Assembly (NCBI RefSeq): GCF_027595985.1
Contig: NC_073302.1
Location: 403,680,503 to 403,744,502 of the forward strand
Direction of reading: 5' to 3'
Source: Sorex araneus
Lineage: Eukaryota; Chordata; Mammalia; Eulipotyphla; Soricidae
Length of the DNA: 64,000 bases
Each line of letters begins with the position of its first letter. Position 1 is the first letter of the stretch. Positions 20,466-30,704 of the stretch are shown one piece after another. The notes under the pieces are model-generated. The model saw only the letters and a program-made list of their open reading frames with translations. It was not told where the DNA came from and searched no databases. The translations under genes and the position numbers were made by a program.

Positions 20466-22224
20466 AATAAAATATCTGTTTCATCAGTTTTATATCTCTT
20501 GTTAGATTTCACCTCATTTTGAAGTACTGCATTTTATCTTTTTTGTAATATCATCTTGGTATAGTATTTGGAGAACAGAATTTTATTTCAGAAAGGGACC
20601 TTAGAATTCATCGGATGCCTCCTCTCCCTCATCCAAATGCTAGAGGTGTGAAAATAGAACCCCCCAATTCTCCCCTCCCACTCATTCACCAAGTGTCTCA
20701 GGCAGAGATAGTCCAAGGGCTGGACCCTCAAGTCCCTTTACCTTAGAGGCTTTCACACTTGACCATGCTATGACAGATTAATTTGGGATCAAAACATTTA
20801 GTTCACTAACTCACCTAGAATCTTTTTAGTCATTAGTGTGTAGGGTTACACAATCCAATGGCTTTTCCGTCATTGTTCTCTTGTGTAATTCTAATATTCA
20901 TTAGCATGATTTGAGGAAAGAGTCGGTCTCACTACTGACCCTTTGTGGCAGAAAAAAAATAGATTTTTCAAGAGGGAAGCTTTGAGAGTTCAGTGTTTCT
21001 AATTCCATCCTGTCAATGACACCAACTTCTTCTAGTTGTTTAGCACATATGAATCATATTATAGTTTCAAAATACTTTTCTATCAATAGTAACTTCTTAG
21101 CATGAATTGGGCTAATTTTATTATTTCCTCTTCTCCATACCAGCTTTCTTGATGACATTGTATTTGATGAATGTTCTAAATTACTTAGATGCTTAACTGC
21201 CTGAATTCCTAGAGTCTATATATATATGCTAGACAGAAGTTTTAAATTAAGGACCAGTGTTACCTATGGGATTATTGTTGCCAAGGGCAAGGTTAGAAGA
21301 AGGTTTTGAAGGGATTTGGGAAGTTTAGGACTGTCTTTATTGATGACAGGTTAGGTCATCCTGAGTTGGAGGAGTCTTGGAAGATTTTCCTGAATATCTG
21401 TTGTGATGCAGGACAGACTAAAACCGGGGAGCTGGCCATTGGCAGCATTCTTAAATTCATTACAGAGTGACCACAAACCTCAAGGAATATCAGCTCAAAT
21501 TTAATTCAGCAATACACCAGCACTGTTCTGTTTCTGGCTGTTGGCAAGAGTGGACACCTAGAGTCAGGCCCCTTAGTGTCGAGATTCTGAGCAGGAACCC
21601 AGAGGCAATTGCAAACCTGGAATAAGAAAAAGGCTCTCGTGAGCATGATTCAAATAGAAAAGCTCTTTGAACCACAACATGTTAGTTAAGCTGAGTCACT
21701 TGCCACTCTTTTCTTTGTCCTGTAAATGGTGTTTAATCACTGAGGTTTAAACCAGGCCTTTTGGATTCTCAGTCTTCCCCTCTCAGCAATCTTTCCTCTT
21801 TACTACCCATGAGAAGAGTAAGACAGCTTCCCAGCATTGATTTTTAAGATCACTTCAGACAAAGGGCTGGGGCTGTAGGTTTTCTGAGAACTTGGGAGAG
21901 TCAGGAGAAATTACTGTCAGTTCTTGCTGTCAAGGTACTTTTCAGACACTGCCTTGCAAGATGGCCCCATAAATCCGATTACCTTCACCTTTCCTCTTTT
22001 TCCTTAAACTCTTCTGATTTTCTGATTTACCAAACACTTGAAAGTTCAGACAAACAAAATGTAACGGGATTTCTGACCTTTCAATGCCACCAATGCACTG
22101 ATGATGCATCATCACATATTATATTTTTAGAGACTTGCAAGTGTTATATTGGGCTGGCTCATATTCAGGTCATCCACTCCCTCCCACCCCCAACACACTC
22201 CCCAATTTCCTCTTTATTTTTGCC
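20466..22224. other. No recognisable gene or element
   Basis: About 1.8 kb without an element that I can name. Open frames are short and not protein-like. Confidence 0.45.
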
Positions 22225-22385
22225 TCCTAAGTAGTGCTCAGGGAGGCCTGGATTCAGCTATGCTGGAGCACAGCATCCACATCCAGTGACACCCTTGATG
22301 GGGGCATGTGGTCCTAGGGTTCCAATTTGGAGTCTGGTTCATTTAAGATGCATTACAGACTCTGGTGCCTCTCCCTGGTCCTCCT
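22225..22385 (-). mobile_element. Old degraded shrew-type SINE
   Basis: 'aagtagtgctcagggaggcc' and 'cagactctggtgcctctccc' resemble the antisense SINE at 37705. Boundaries and assignment are uncertain. Confidence 0.4.
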
Positions 22386-22524
22386 TTCGGCTTTTAAAAG
22401 AATTTTTGAGTCTCCAACTTTATCAATAAGAATTTTTTATCACTTAAATTTGCACATCTTGTGCTGTTTCACTTTGTATTTTTAATCTCCTAAATTCTGC
22501 CTTTGGACCTCAATTGTAACACTC

Positions 22525-22801
22525 GAATTTCAAATATATGTAGCACTTTAGCAGTGTCGTCCCATTGTTCATTGATTGGCTGGAGCGGGCACCAGTAATG
22601 TCTCCATTGTGAGACTTGTTGTTACTGTTTTTGGCATATCGAATATGCCATGGGTAGCTTACCAGGCTCTGCCGTGTGGGCAGGATACTCTTGGTAGCTT
22701 GCCTGGCTCTTCGAGAGGGATGGAGGAATCAAACCTGGGTCGGCTGTGTGCAAGCAAATACCCTACCAGTTATGCTACCACTCCAGGAATTTCAAATATA
22801 T
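22525..22801 (-). mobile_element. Composite SINE: tRNA-like head with RTE-type 3' tail
   Basis: The perfect 15-bp duplication GAATTTCAAATATAT lies at 22525-22539 and 22787-22801. Reading the - strand, the copy starts with the shrew SINE head (from about 22786), continues with a body unlike that of the ordinary SINE, carries a short hairpin at 22632-22650, and ends in the RTE-like tail 'cattactggtgcccgct' (22595-22612) followed by a short ACAGTG-like stretch. It has no A-tail. Same structure at 62318-62562 and, 5' truncated, at 42070-42182. Confidence 0.88.
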
Positions 22802-23221
22802 AGGAAACAAAAACCACATGTTAGCACTTTTGAAAATTCATTCCCAGTTTCACTAGCAGTCCTTATTTTGTGTGCCCCCTGTTCCAAATCCATACTCCTT
22901 ATATAATCTCAAATCTTCAGATTCACAGATGAAGTCTTAATCATAGAGTCTGACCTCTCTTGCATATCAATTGCCACATATGCAGCAAATACTTTTGCAG
23001 GCATCCTCTCCAGAAACCATTCTAAACTTTCTTATCCCTTCTTGGGAGTTTCACATTTTACCTGGCATACCAAATTTTTCACTGCATTTGGAAGATAGTG
23101 GGCAGATGAGGTAAAATGAAAAGATGGGTGTCAAGGAGGGCCCCTCATGCCTTTGCATTATAATAAGGATCTAACTAAACATTGGAGTCTGCCTCAGGGT
23201 TGAAAATTTAGCAGAGTTCTC
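22802..23221. other. No recognisable feature
   Basis: No gene or element recognised. Confidence 0.45.
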
Positions 23222-23421
23222 CTTTTTTTTTTTTGTTTTTGTTTTTGGGCTATACACGGTGGTGTTCAGGCCTTACTCTGGGCTCTGCGTTCAGGAATCT
23301 CTCTCTCCTGGCAGATTGGAAGAGGTTGGGTGGGGAGAGGACCATATGATTGCTGGGAATAGAACTAGGGTTACTGTGTGCAAGGCAAATGCCCTACCAT
23401 TGTACATTCACTCTAGCCCCA
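23222..23421 (-). mobile_element. Shrew SINE
   Basis: Antisense copy from the T-rich tail 'ttttgtttttgtttttgggc' to 'cattcactctagcccc'. The internal sequence has extra G-rich bases near 23310-23340. Weak flanking similarity (agagttctcc / agaactctct) may be the target-site duplication. Confidence 0.8.
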
Positions 23422-23429
23422 GAACTCTC

Positions 23430-23730
23430 TTTTCCAATGCCTAGGAATCCAGTGATCATCATATAGCTTAGGATGGTCAGTTGCCCAAATCTGTTGCTCT
23501 TTTGACGGGATGGAGTACATATTTCTTTATGTACTCCAGAATCAGAAGGAGCCCCACCCCACCCCAAAAGCAGTCAATGCAAATAAAGATTGGAGTTTGA
23601 AAGGTATGTTTTGCTGTAAGAGCAACCAGACAAAAATGGGAAACCAGTAAGGTAAAGGGACTTACAAAGGGTGCATGTGAAATAGCAATGCCCCATGAAA
23701 ACACAAGGACTTCAAGAGGCAAATAATTTG
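23430..23730. other. No recognisable feature
   Basis: Ordinary DNA upstream of the LHFPL3 CpG island. Confidence 0.45.
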
Positions 23731-23777
23731 TGGTGTGTGTGTGTGTGTGGTGGTGGTGGTGGTGGTGGTGGTGGTGG
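23731..23777. repeat. (GT)n(GGT)n microsatellite
   Basis: A GT tract passes directly into a GGT tract of about ten units. Its reverse strand gives the long poly-His/Thr frame that should not be read as a gene. Confidence 0.95.
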
Positions 23778-24859
23778 GGTACTTTGAAAATAACCTTGGT
23801 TATTGGAGCAGTTACAAGAGACCTGGACAAAGACAGCTACTCTGCTGAAGTCCTCATTGTTTCCTCTACACCAAGCACAGTGCTCGGGCTATAGAAACTG
23901 CAAATGCCTATCTGTGTGTAACTACCATAACGAGGCCAAACGAGCCTGGTTTTGGGTAGACGCTTCAGTTCAGCCACCCGGTCACTTCCATGCCCCCTGG
24001 ACCCCATCAATGGCCCAGTTTCTGGAGTTTGAGGATAAAGGACTTAAAGACACTTATTGGCCATTGACTTCTCGCCCTGTTCAATCCGGCTCACCCCTCC
24101 CTAAGGCAAAGGTGAAGAAGCAAGTCGCTCCTGGAGCAAGTAACTAAATGGGCCACTGGGCCACCCCGGCCCTCGCCAGGCCACCCGGGCGGTGAGTCGC
24201 TCACGTCCTGGTGGTACCGGGCACCCTTTTCCAACTTCTCTCCCCACCTGGCTGAGGGTAAGCGGAACGGGGGTGGGGCGGAGAGGAGGGCCCAGGAGGA
24301 GGTGGCTCGAAGGCTGTCCCGAGCAAGTCTCCCGTGGCCTGTGCATGTGTCTCCTGCTCCTCATCAGGTGCCGCCCGCACAGCCCCTCGCGCCTCGGGCC
24401 GAGACGCAGAGGTCGAAGCACGTGTCTGTGCGGCGCTGTCCCTCAAGCTCCGGGAACCCGCCTCCCGCGCGCTGGCTCCCCGGAGAGGTGCCCCCCCAAC
24501 CCTCCCCCCCACCACCACTCTATCCCCAAACTCCAGGGACCGCATCCCCGGGCACGCCCGGCCCAGCCGGAGGGGCGCCCGGAGGGTGGCGGCAGGCCGG
24601 GCTGCGGCGCGGGCGGGGCGCGGGCCACGCAAGGCGGGAAGCGGAGCCGGGGGGCGCCGGAGCACGCGCGCCTCGCCGCTGCCCCGCGCGGGATCCGCTG
24701 GCCGGGCTGCAGCTGCGGCGGCCAGAGGGGGCCCGAGGAGGGCGGACGCGCGGGCGGGAGCAGGAGCAGGAGCAGGAGGAGGAGGCCCGGGAGGCCGTGC
24801 GTGGCAGCCCGAGGGGGTGCACGGCGCCCCCCGCCCCCGCCCTCCTTCCGGGAGCGACG

Positions 24860-24892
24860 ATGCAGACTCTGAAACTGGCGCTGCTGGGCTGA
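24860..24892 (+). promoter_or_regulatory. Short upstream ORF in the presumed LHFPL3 5' UTR
   Basis: ATG at 24860 opens MQTLKLALLG and stops at TGA 24890-24892. There is an A at position -3, a fair initiation context. It is in the same frame as LHFPL3, and its stop is the last in-frame stop before the main ATG at 25046, so it also bounds the LHFPL3 N-terminus. Whether it is transcribed depends on the unknown start site. Confidence 0.5.
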
Positions 24893-25045
24893 AGGCGGAG
24901 GCAGCGGAGTTGCAGCGCGCGCCGCTCGGTGAGTGTGTCTCCCGGGCGCCGAGAGCGGGGAGGGGGGAGGCGGAGGACGAGCCGGAGCAGGAGGAGCAGG
25001 AGCCCGAGCCGGAGCCCGAGCAGGAGCAGGAGCAGGAGGGGGAGA

Positions 25046-25481
25046 ATGCCCGGAGCCTCGGCCGCTGCCGCCGCCGCGATGCTCCCGGCTCAGGAGGCTG
25101 CCAAGCTCTACCACACCAACTATGTGCGGAACTCGCGGGCCATCGGCGTGCTGTGGGCCATCTTCACCATCTGCTTTGCCATCGTCAACGTGGTGTGCTT
25201 CATCCAGCCCTACTGGATTGGCGACGGCGTGGACACTCCGCAAGCCGGCTATTTCGGGCTCTTCCACTACTGCATCGGCAACGGCTTCTCCCGGGAGCTG
25301 ACCTGCAGGGGCAGCTTCACGGACTTCTCCACGCTGCCCTCGGGCGCCTTCAAAGCCGCCTCCTTCTTCATCGGCCTCTCCATGATGCTCATCATCGCCT
25401 GCATCGTCTGCTTCACCCTCTTCTTCTTCTGCAACACGGCCACCGTGTACAAGATCTGTGCCTGGATGCAGCTCACCTCCG
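25046..25481 (+). CDS. LHFPL3: LHFPL tetraspan subfamily member 3, coding exon 1
   Basis: This exon encodes the first 145 residues plus one base of LHFPL3, a four-helix plasma-membrane protein. The family includes LHFPL4, an auxiliary partner of GABA-A receptors, and LHFPL5 of the hair-cell transduction complex. LHFPL3 has been grouped with LHFPL4 as a GABA-A receptor partner and is strongly expressed in oligodendrocyte precursors (known from the family, not from this sequence). The N-terminus MPGAS plus six Ala precedes [12 protein letters not shown]. Helix 1 is about residues 32-53. The extracellular loop holds W57, GLF at 71-73, C76 and C87, the W-GLW-C-C pattern of the claudin/PMP22/LHFPL superfamily. 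Helix 2 is about 104-128 and helix 3 begins at about 137. ATG 25046 is chosen because an in-frame stop lies at 24890 and it is the first in-frame ATG after that stop; a second in-frame ATG is at 25079. The remaining 90 or so residues are not in this window. LHFPL4 was excluded because the residues follow the LHFPL3 form ([10 protein letters not shown]). Confidence 0.95.
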
Positions 25482-25487
25482 GTGAGT
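25482..25487 (+). other. LHFPL3: Splice donor of LHFPL3 exon 1
   Basis: The exon ends TCC-G and GTGAGT follows, a consensus donor. The split codon is phase 1, which fits an Ala codon completed by the next exon, as in the family protein (QLTS-A). Confidence 0.92.
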
Positions 25488-25841
25488 ACGCGCTCACCTC
25501 CACGGAGGCGCGGGGTTTGCGCTGGAGCTGGGGAGGGGGGACCCCCGGGCGCCCGAGCCCGGGAGGGGCGGGAGTGGGAGGGACCCGGGCCGCGCACGCC
25601 GCGGGGTGCCCAGCAACTTCATCCTCTCGGGCCGGGAGGGGGCGAGTGTGTGTGCTTGTGGGGGGGGGGGGTGGGCGGGAGCCCTGGAAGGCCCGGAACC
25701 CCCGGGGTTCCCCAGCCCTGGCACGTGCGCACCATCCCGAGGCTTTCCAGAGCCTCCCCAGTGTCTAGGACGAGACCCAGAGGGGCGCGCTGGAGCTTGG
25801 GCGGCTGCCGTGCCGAGCGTGCAAAGGACCCGGAGGGGGTG

Positions 25842-25962
25842 TGTGGTGTGGGGTGGGGTGGTGTGGGGTGGTGTGGGGTAGTGTGAGGTGGTGTGGTGTG
25901 GAGTGGGGTGGTGTGTGTGTGTGTGTGTGTGTATGTGTGTGTATGTGTGTATGTGTGTGGGA
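25842..25962 (+). repeat. (GTGTGGG)n and (GT)n tract
   Basis: Imperfect GTGTGGGGTG units from about 25842 to 25908 pass into a (GT)n tract with GTAT interruptions to 25962. It starts 360 bases after the exon 1 donor. GC skew is strongly G-rich on the coding strand. Confidence 0.9.
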
Positions 25963-26059
25963 GGTGAGGGGGACGACTTCGCACTAAGAGGCACAAATCG
26001 GCTTTGGCATGGCGGTTGTGACTAGAGTCCGTCTCTGGGATCATTTCTACCCCTGCTGC

Positions 26060-26125
26060 TACAGGGTGGCTGGGGTCCGTGTGTGTATGTGTGTGTGTTT
26101 GATGTTGTGTGTGTGTTTGTTTCTC
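26060..26125 (+). repeat. Imperfect (GT)n tract
   Basis: Two short GT-rich pieces separated by TTTGATG. Confidence 0.8.
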
Positions 26126-26209
26126 TATCCCGGGACTTATAACGTGTTTATCACCCTTCTGGAAAGCGAGTCTTAATTCTGTCTTGGGTTTCATTCACCC
26201 TTTTAAAGA

Positions 26210-26287
26210 AATATATATATATATATATACACACACATATATGTATGTATGTATGAATATATATGTATATATATACATATATATATA
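26210..26287. repeat. (AT)n/(ATGT)n microsatellite
   Basis: AT dinucleotides with short AC and GTAT blocks. The small ORF across it is an artefact of the repeat. Confidence 0.92.
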
Positions 26288-27767
26288 GGAAGATTCCTTG
26301 CAATTGCCCTATGTCAGGTCTTCAAAGGAGGTTTCCTACCCAGAGTAAAGGTCCGTCTATTCTGTCTTTCTACCGAGAGAGGTCTCAAGGGAAGCAAGAT
26401 GTCAAGATCTCATTCTGGGAGATGGGCAGAGCATGAAAACCCAGACTACATTAGCATCTTATCATCACTCTTTGCCCATGATCTATGTTCTTAGGTTGCT
26501 CAATATCAAAGTACCACCCCCACCAGCTTCCAAAGTTTTAGCTCAGAAGGATGGGGTTCTGCAGAGTCCTGGAGCAAAACTGCCAGGTTTTCTCTGGCTC
26601 CCAGGTGGCCACTTCTCTCTCTGCTAGCCTCCTTAAATGCCCTCCCTTCCTAAGACACATTTCATCGCCAGTCACTTTATACCCTGCCATTTAAAAATTA
26701 TTGGGGTCTATATGGTTGTATGGGTCATTTAGTGGGGGCATGCGATGTTTCAGGCAGCCAACATTTTTCATGTGTGTTTGGATTTTCTTTTCCCTAAGAT
26801 GTTACGTCAAGGTTTTCTAATTACTCCTTTGCTAGGGCAGGTTTTCTGGAGGATAGGGATTTGATCCCAGTTTACCAGTTTGCTGCAGTATGATTAAGTC
26901 TGTAAGGTATTGCACAAGTGTTAAGGCTCATGACTGTATCTAGCTGGATGAAAGAGAAGCTGTGGGAGACTCAACTTGTATGGAAGTATGTGCTTCGTAT
27001 CTCAGCTATTTTGATTTGCCTTGTACTATGAACATGGCGTGTAAAAGGCAAGAAATGAGCATCAGTGAAGAGTCACCTCACAAAGTCTGAAATGTGAGCG
27101 TTCTCAGCTTTTTTTTTTAACCTGCACTCCCAGTTCTTAACAACTCTCTGTCTTTATGTTCGCTTTCATAGGCATTTCAAGAGCGCATTAAGTTTGAGAT
27201 TTGAAATAAATTTGTGATTCTACTTGTTCTTGACACCTGGCTATGGCTTGACTTTGAAGATGGTAGGACATGGAGGATGCAGATGTTTTAGAAAAAGAAT
27301 TGACCCTGCACAGCTAATTTTAATTTTTCTAAGTGAAATGACCTATTTAGACTGGTGATTCAAATTAGATTGTTTTTTCAAAGGTCTGAAAGTAATTTGC
27401 AGGTGATTTCTCAACTTCTCACTGTCCCTAAATATTTTATGTTTATGAAATTTTATACTCTACTTTGTTTTTTTGTTTCTTAAAGGGAAAAATAAAAGAC
27501 TATTTTTTGGGAAATAATTACCAACTTTGAAGTTAATACAAACTGAAACTGTTGTAATATTTTTTCTTTCCTCTTCCTGGGATAGAGTACACAAAAATCA
27601 TTGTATTAGTGAAAAATGTCATATTTTATGAAATTTTACATAAATATGCATCCTGTTTTTCATCTATCAAGATAAAATGTGATGATGCCTTTGTACTGAA
27701 AAAAGAAAATAAAAAGATTTACTTGCTATGTTTGTGGTGCATTCCACAATCTTAATTTGAAAACATA
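26288..27767. other. No recognisable feature in early intron 1
   Basis: About 1.5 kb without elements that I can name. A faint antisense SINE-like piece may exist near 26840-26930, but it is too diverged to claim. Confidence 0.4.
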
Positions 27768-28095
27768 CTTTTTTTATTGAATATCCGTGAGATACAGTTA
27801 CAAAGCTTTCATGTTTGAGTCAGTCATACAATGATCGAACACCCATTCCTCCACCAGTGCACATTTTCCACCACCAATATCCCCAGTCTCCCTGCACCAT
27901 TCCAACCCTCCCCCTGCCTCTATAGAAGACAATTTCCCCCATACGCTCTCTACTTTGGGGCATTATGCAATATTATGCAATATAGGTATTGAGAGGCTAT
28001 CACGTTTGGTCCTTTATTTCTTTCAGTGCACATCTTCTATCCTAAATGATCCCTCCAACTATCATTGACTTAGTGATCCTTTCTCTATTCCAGCT
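27768..28095 (-). mobile_element. LINE-1 3' end
   Basis: Antisense 3' UTR from the T-run and 'attgaatatccgtgagatac' through 'acccattcctccaccagtgc' and 'cctctatagaagacaatttc' to 'cctttctctattccagctg'. The flanks 'aaacatactttt' and 'aaggcatactttt' suggest a target-site duplication. Contains a small local repeat 'gcaatattatgcaatata'. Confidence 0.9.
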
Positions 28096-28099
28096 GAAA

Positions 28100-28880
28100 G
28101 GCATACTTTTAAAGCCATTATTTGTAACATATTTGGTGTCTTATTTCTATATAAACCACAAAAGGACAGTTTTATTAATTAATATATTAAAGAATAAGTT
28201 CTGATATGGCAATTAAGAATTAAAGTCAGTTCTATCTACAGCTGTCTTAAGGAAAGGGATAAAAATGTATTTCTGAAGAATGTCACATTAATGTAGTTTC
28301 CAGTTTTCATTTAAAATCTCATGACAATAGAAAGGAATATGATTGTGTTTTGTAAGTTATTATAAAGCTAATTTATAACTTTCAGATTGTTGCTTTTTAA
28401 TGTTCAGAGTCCTTATACTTTATAACTTAAGTATATTCAGGCTAATCTCAAGTGTAATTTGCTGTGAAGAATAGCACTTAATGTGTGATTTGCTTACTGG
28501 GTACTGCTTAATGCTCATTAGAAATCACATTATTAACTTGTGTATCTAGTTACCTATATAGGTCTAATATGGCACCATTATCAATTAGAATCTATTAAAA
28601 TATAAAACCTCATATGGAATGATAACAGTAAGATGATGAATCAGGAGACAAAGTTTTGGCAGTATCACATCAAGAATTATTCTTATTATGATTCTAAACA
28701 ATGAACTAGAAAAAGTAGTTAATTTATTGGACCTGAAAATGATTTTGTTCTTCTATCTAGATTAATGATAATCTTATGAACACCTGCTTTCTCTTGCTCT
28801 AGCCTCTAAATAGTTTTTAACCTTAATATAGTGAAACAACAGAATTAGGAGCTAATCTCTCATACTCATCCTGGATATAA
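28100..28880. other. No recognisable feature
   Basis: AT-rich intronic DNA. Nothing recognised. Confidence 0.45.
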
Positions 28881-28892
28881 TTGTATACTTTT

Positions 28893-29067
28893 TGTTGTTG
28901 TTGTTGTTTGGGTCACACCTGGTGATGCACAGGGGTTACTCCTGGCTCATGCACTCAGGAATTACTCCTGGCGGTGCTCAGGGGACCATATGGAATGCTG
29001 GGAATCAACCCCGGTCTGCCGCATGCAAGGCAAACACCCTACCTGCTGTGCTATGACTTCAGCCCCC
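28893..29067 (-). mobile_element. Shrew SINE with (GTT)n tail
   Basis: Near-consensus antisense body after a (GTT)5 stretch that replaces the T-run, ending 'ctatgacttcagccccc'. Flanking 'tatactttt' and 'tatacttgtt' may be the target-site duplication. Confidence 0.92.
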
Positions 29068-29289
29068 TAACCCTATACTTGTTAATTATGCTTCATACAA
29101 ACATTGAAGATGTAAAATAATATAAATAATAATAATCATATATACAAGATCTTCTATGGAAAGAAGAAAGACACCTTCTCTCTGTAGAATTCAGAAGAAA
29201 GACTTCTATGTTTTCTTTAACACTAAAAAGGAGATAGAACTGTAATTGGTCAAGCAGGGTAATAAAGTCAGAGTTTAAAACATTAACAG

Positions 29290-29430
29290 GAGGGGCCAGA
29301 GTGCTAATACAGCGGAAGGGTGTTTGCCTTGCACACAGGTGACCCCAGTCCCAGCACCCCTAGAGTCCTCCGAGCACCACTTGGAATAAGCTCTAAGAAC
29401 CACTGGGTGTGTTCCCCCCCTTAAGAGGGG
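29290..29430 (+). mobile_element. Shrew SINE, older variant
   Basis: 'aggggccagagtgctaatac', 'gtgtttgccttgcacacagg' and 'agaaccactgggtgtgttcc' in sense order. It belongs to the 'gagcaccactgggtgtg' variant rather than the 'catcgccgggtgtgaccc' one. Confidence 0.82.
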
Positions 29431-29850
29431 AAAATATTAAGATAAAAAAAGGAAATTTTGCTCTGGAAATTGTTATTTTCTGCTTTCATGTTTTTGTCCT
29501 TTAAATCACTATTTCAGTCTGTTTTCGGGTCTATTAAGAGTCAAGCCTTTAAAGGTGTGTTTGGTTTATTTTACTAAGTTGTGTGGAATTTCCAGATGTT
29601 CAAGAGTTAACCATAATAGGAAAAAGAAACACTGCCATTAAAAATGTAAGACAAGGCAGTGGGGCAGAGTTTAAGGGTCTGTAGCCACCCACAGTGGATG
29701 TCTTGATTGAATTCTGTTGATATGGAGATGTTTGCTTTCATCTGTGAAGAGCACCTCATCTCAATTGGTCTTTCTTAGTTAGGACAGGATAGGAGTAAGG
29801 CTCGTATTTTCCAGATCCCTTACCTTGTTCTAATAAATGTAGCAGTAAGA

Positions 29851-30005
29851 AAGGCCACCAAGGGGCTGGAGGGATAGTAGTGGGTAGGACATTTGCCTTG
29901 CACGTGGCTGACCTAGGTTACTTCCCTGGCACCACATATGGTGCCTGAGCCAACCAGGATTAAGCCCTGAGCCTGGGTGTATCCCCCAAACAGAAGGACC
30001 ACCAA
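29851..30005 (+). mobile_element. Shrew SINE with target-site duplication
   Basis: AAGGCCACCAA at 29851-29861 and AAGGACCACCAA at 29994-30005 flank a body starting 'ggggctggagggatagtag'. It is slightly shortened in the middle. Confidence 0.88.
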
Positions 30006-30079
30006 AATGGCAAGTCCCTGTGGCAAGGGTTAAGGGGAAGTCAGTTTCCAGAACAACTCAGCTTCAGTTTTCTCCACAT

Positions 30080-30200
30080 TTTGGCCAGGGGTTCTTTAGG
30101 GGCTGCTCCTGGTTGGTGCTCAGGTTTCAGAGATGGAATCCAGGTCTCCTGTATGCAGAGCATGTGCATTAGCCCTTTGAGCTCTCTCCTGCACTCCTTC
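30080..30200 (-). mobile_element. Old shrew-type SINE
   Basis: 'ctcctggttggtgctcaggt', 'gagatggaatccaggtctcc' and 'cattagccctttgagctctc' in antisense order. The last block is shared with the copy at 32935, suggesting one old subfamily. Confidence 0.6.
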
Positions 30201-30459
30201 TCGTGATCATCTTAGCCAAATTGTCTTTTTGAATTTTATAACTGTCATTGAGGTGAGATGAGAATTCCCAGAGGAAATCACAGCATTTCTTAGCCTGCAA
30301 GGAGAGCCTTTGAAATGTTGTTCTTTCCTCTCACTTTTCCCTTGTGCTCCTTTCTTCTGTATTCTCAGTATTTGCAGTTACAAATGTGTTTTCATGTTGA
30401 AGATCTGCCTTATCTAGAGCCTTGAAAATTCTGTAAAGCAATGTCTACTCTTCTTAATG

Positions 30460-30675
30460 TAGTGGAGAGGTCAAGATCATGGACAGCAGTGTAAAGAGAT
30501 GTGGGTTTGAAAGCTGGTTCTGACATTCACTGATTGTTTGACCTGAGGAATTACTCTATGTATTCCAGGTGTTCATTGACAAAGTAGCCTTGTAATTGTA
30601 TTTATCACAGGAGAGTGGTATAAGGATTAAATAAGCTTTGTGTGTGCTGAGAACAGAGTCTTGCATACAAGTACT
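30460..30675 (+). repeat. MIR, ancient mammalian SINE
   Basis: 'atgtgggtttgaaagctggt', 'tgattgtttgacctgagg', 'ggtataaggattaaataagc' and 'ctgagaacagagtcttgca' follow the MIR order closely. Confidence 0.8.
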
Positions 30676-30704
30676 CTGAGTGTTAGGTCTAGTTACTGTT
30701 CTTT

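Larger units (their letters stand above)
24160..25850 (+). promoter_or_regulatory. LHFPL3: CpG island covering the LHFPL3 promoter, 5' UTR and exon 1
   Basis: GC content and CpG frequency rise sharply here against an AT-rich background. GC-box-like sites are visible at 24271-24281 (GGGTGGGGCGG) and 24611-24620 (GGGCGGGGCG), and no TATA box stands out. CpG-island promoters usually start transcription over a broad region, so the exact start cannot be read from the sequence. GAGCAG-type purine repeats lie at about 24757-24785 and 24976-25043, the second immediately before the start codon. Confidence 0.85.

Noticed and set aside
23803-24147. 114-residue frame upstream of the CpG island
   Set aside because: It begins at TTG, shows no family features and spans ordinary upstream DNA. 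No splice or conservation evidence can be seen.
24929-25045. N-terminal extension of the LHFPL3 frame from a GTG at 24929
   Set aside because: The start would be non-ATG and the added residues are Arg/Ser-rich translation of GAGCAG repeats. The known family start corresponds to ATG 25046.
24192-25597. Several long open frames on both strands in the GC-rich region, including 383- and 384-residue ones
   Set aside because: They are Pro/Arg/Ala/Gly-rich frames that stay open because stop codons are rare at this GC content. They overlap or oppose the true LHFPL3 exon and have no family similarity.
25494-26194. His/Thr-rich frames on the - strand
   Set aside because: Translation of GT-rich simple repeats in intron 1.
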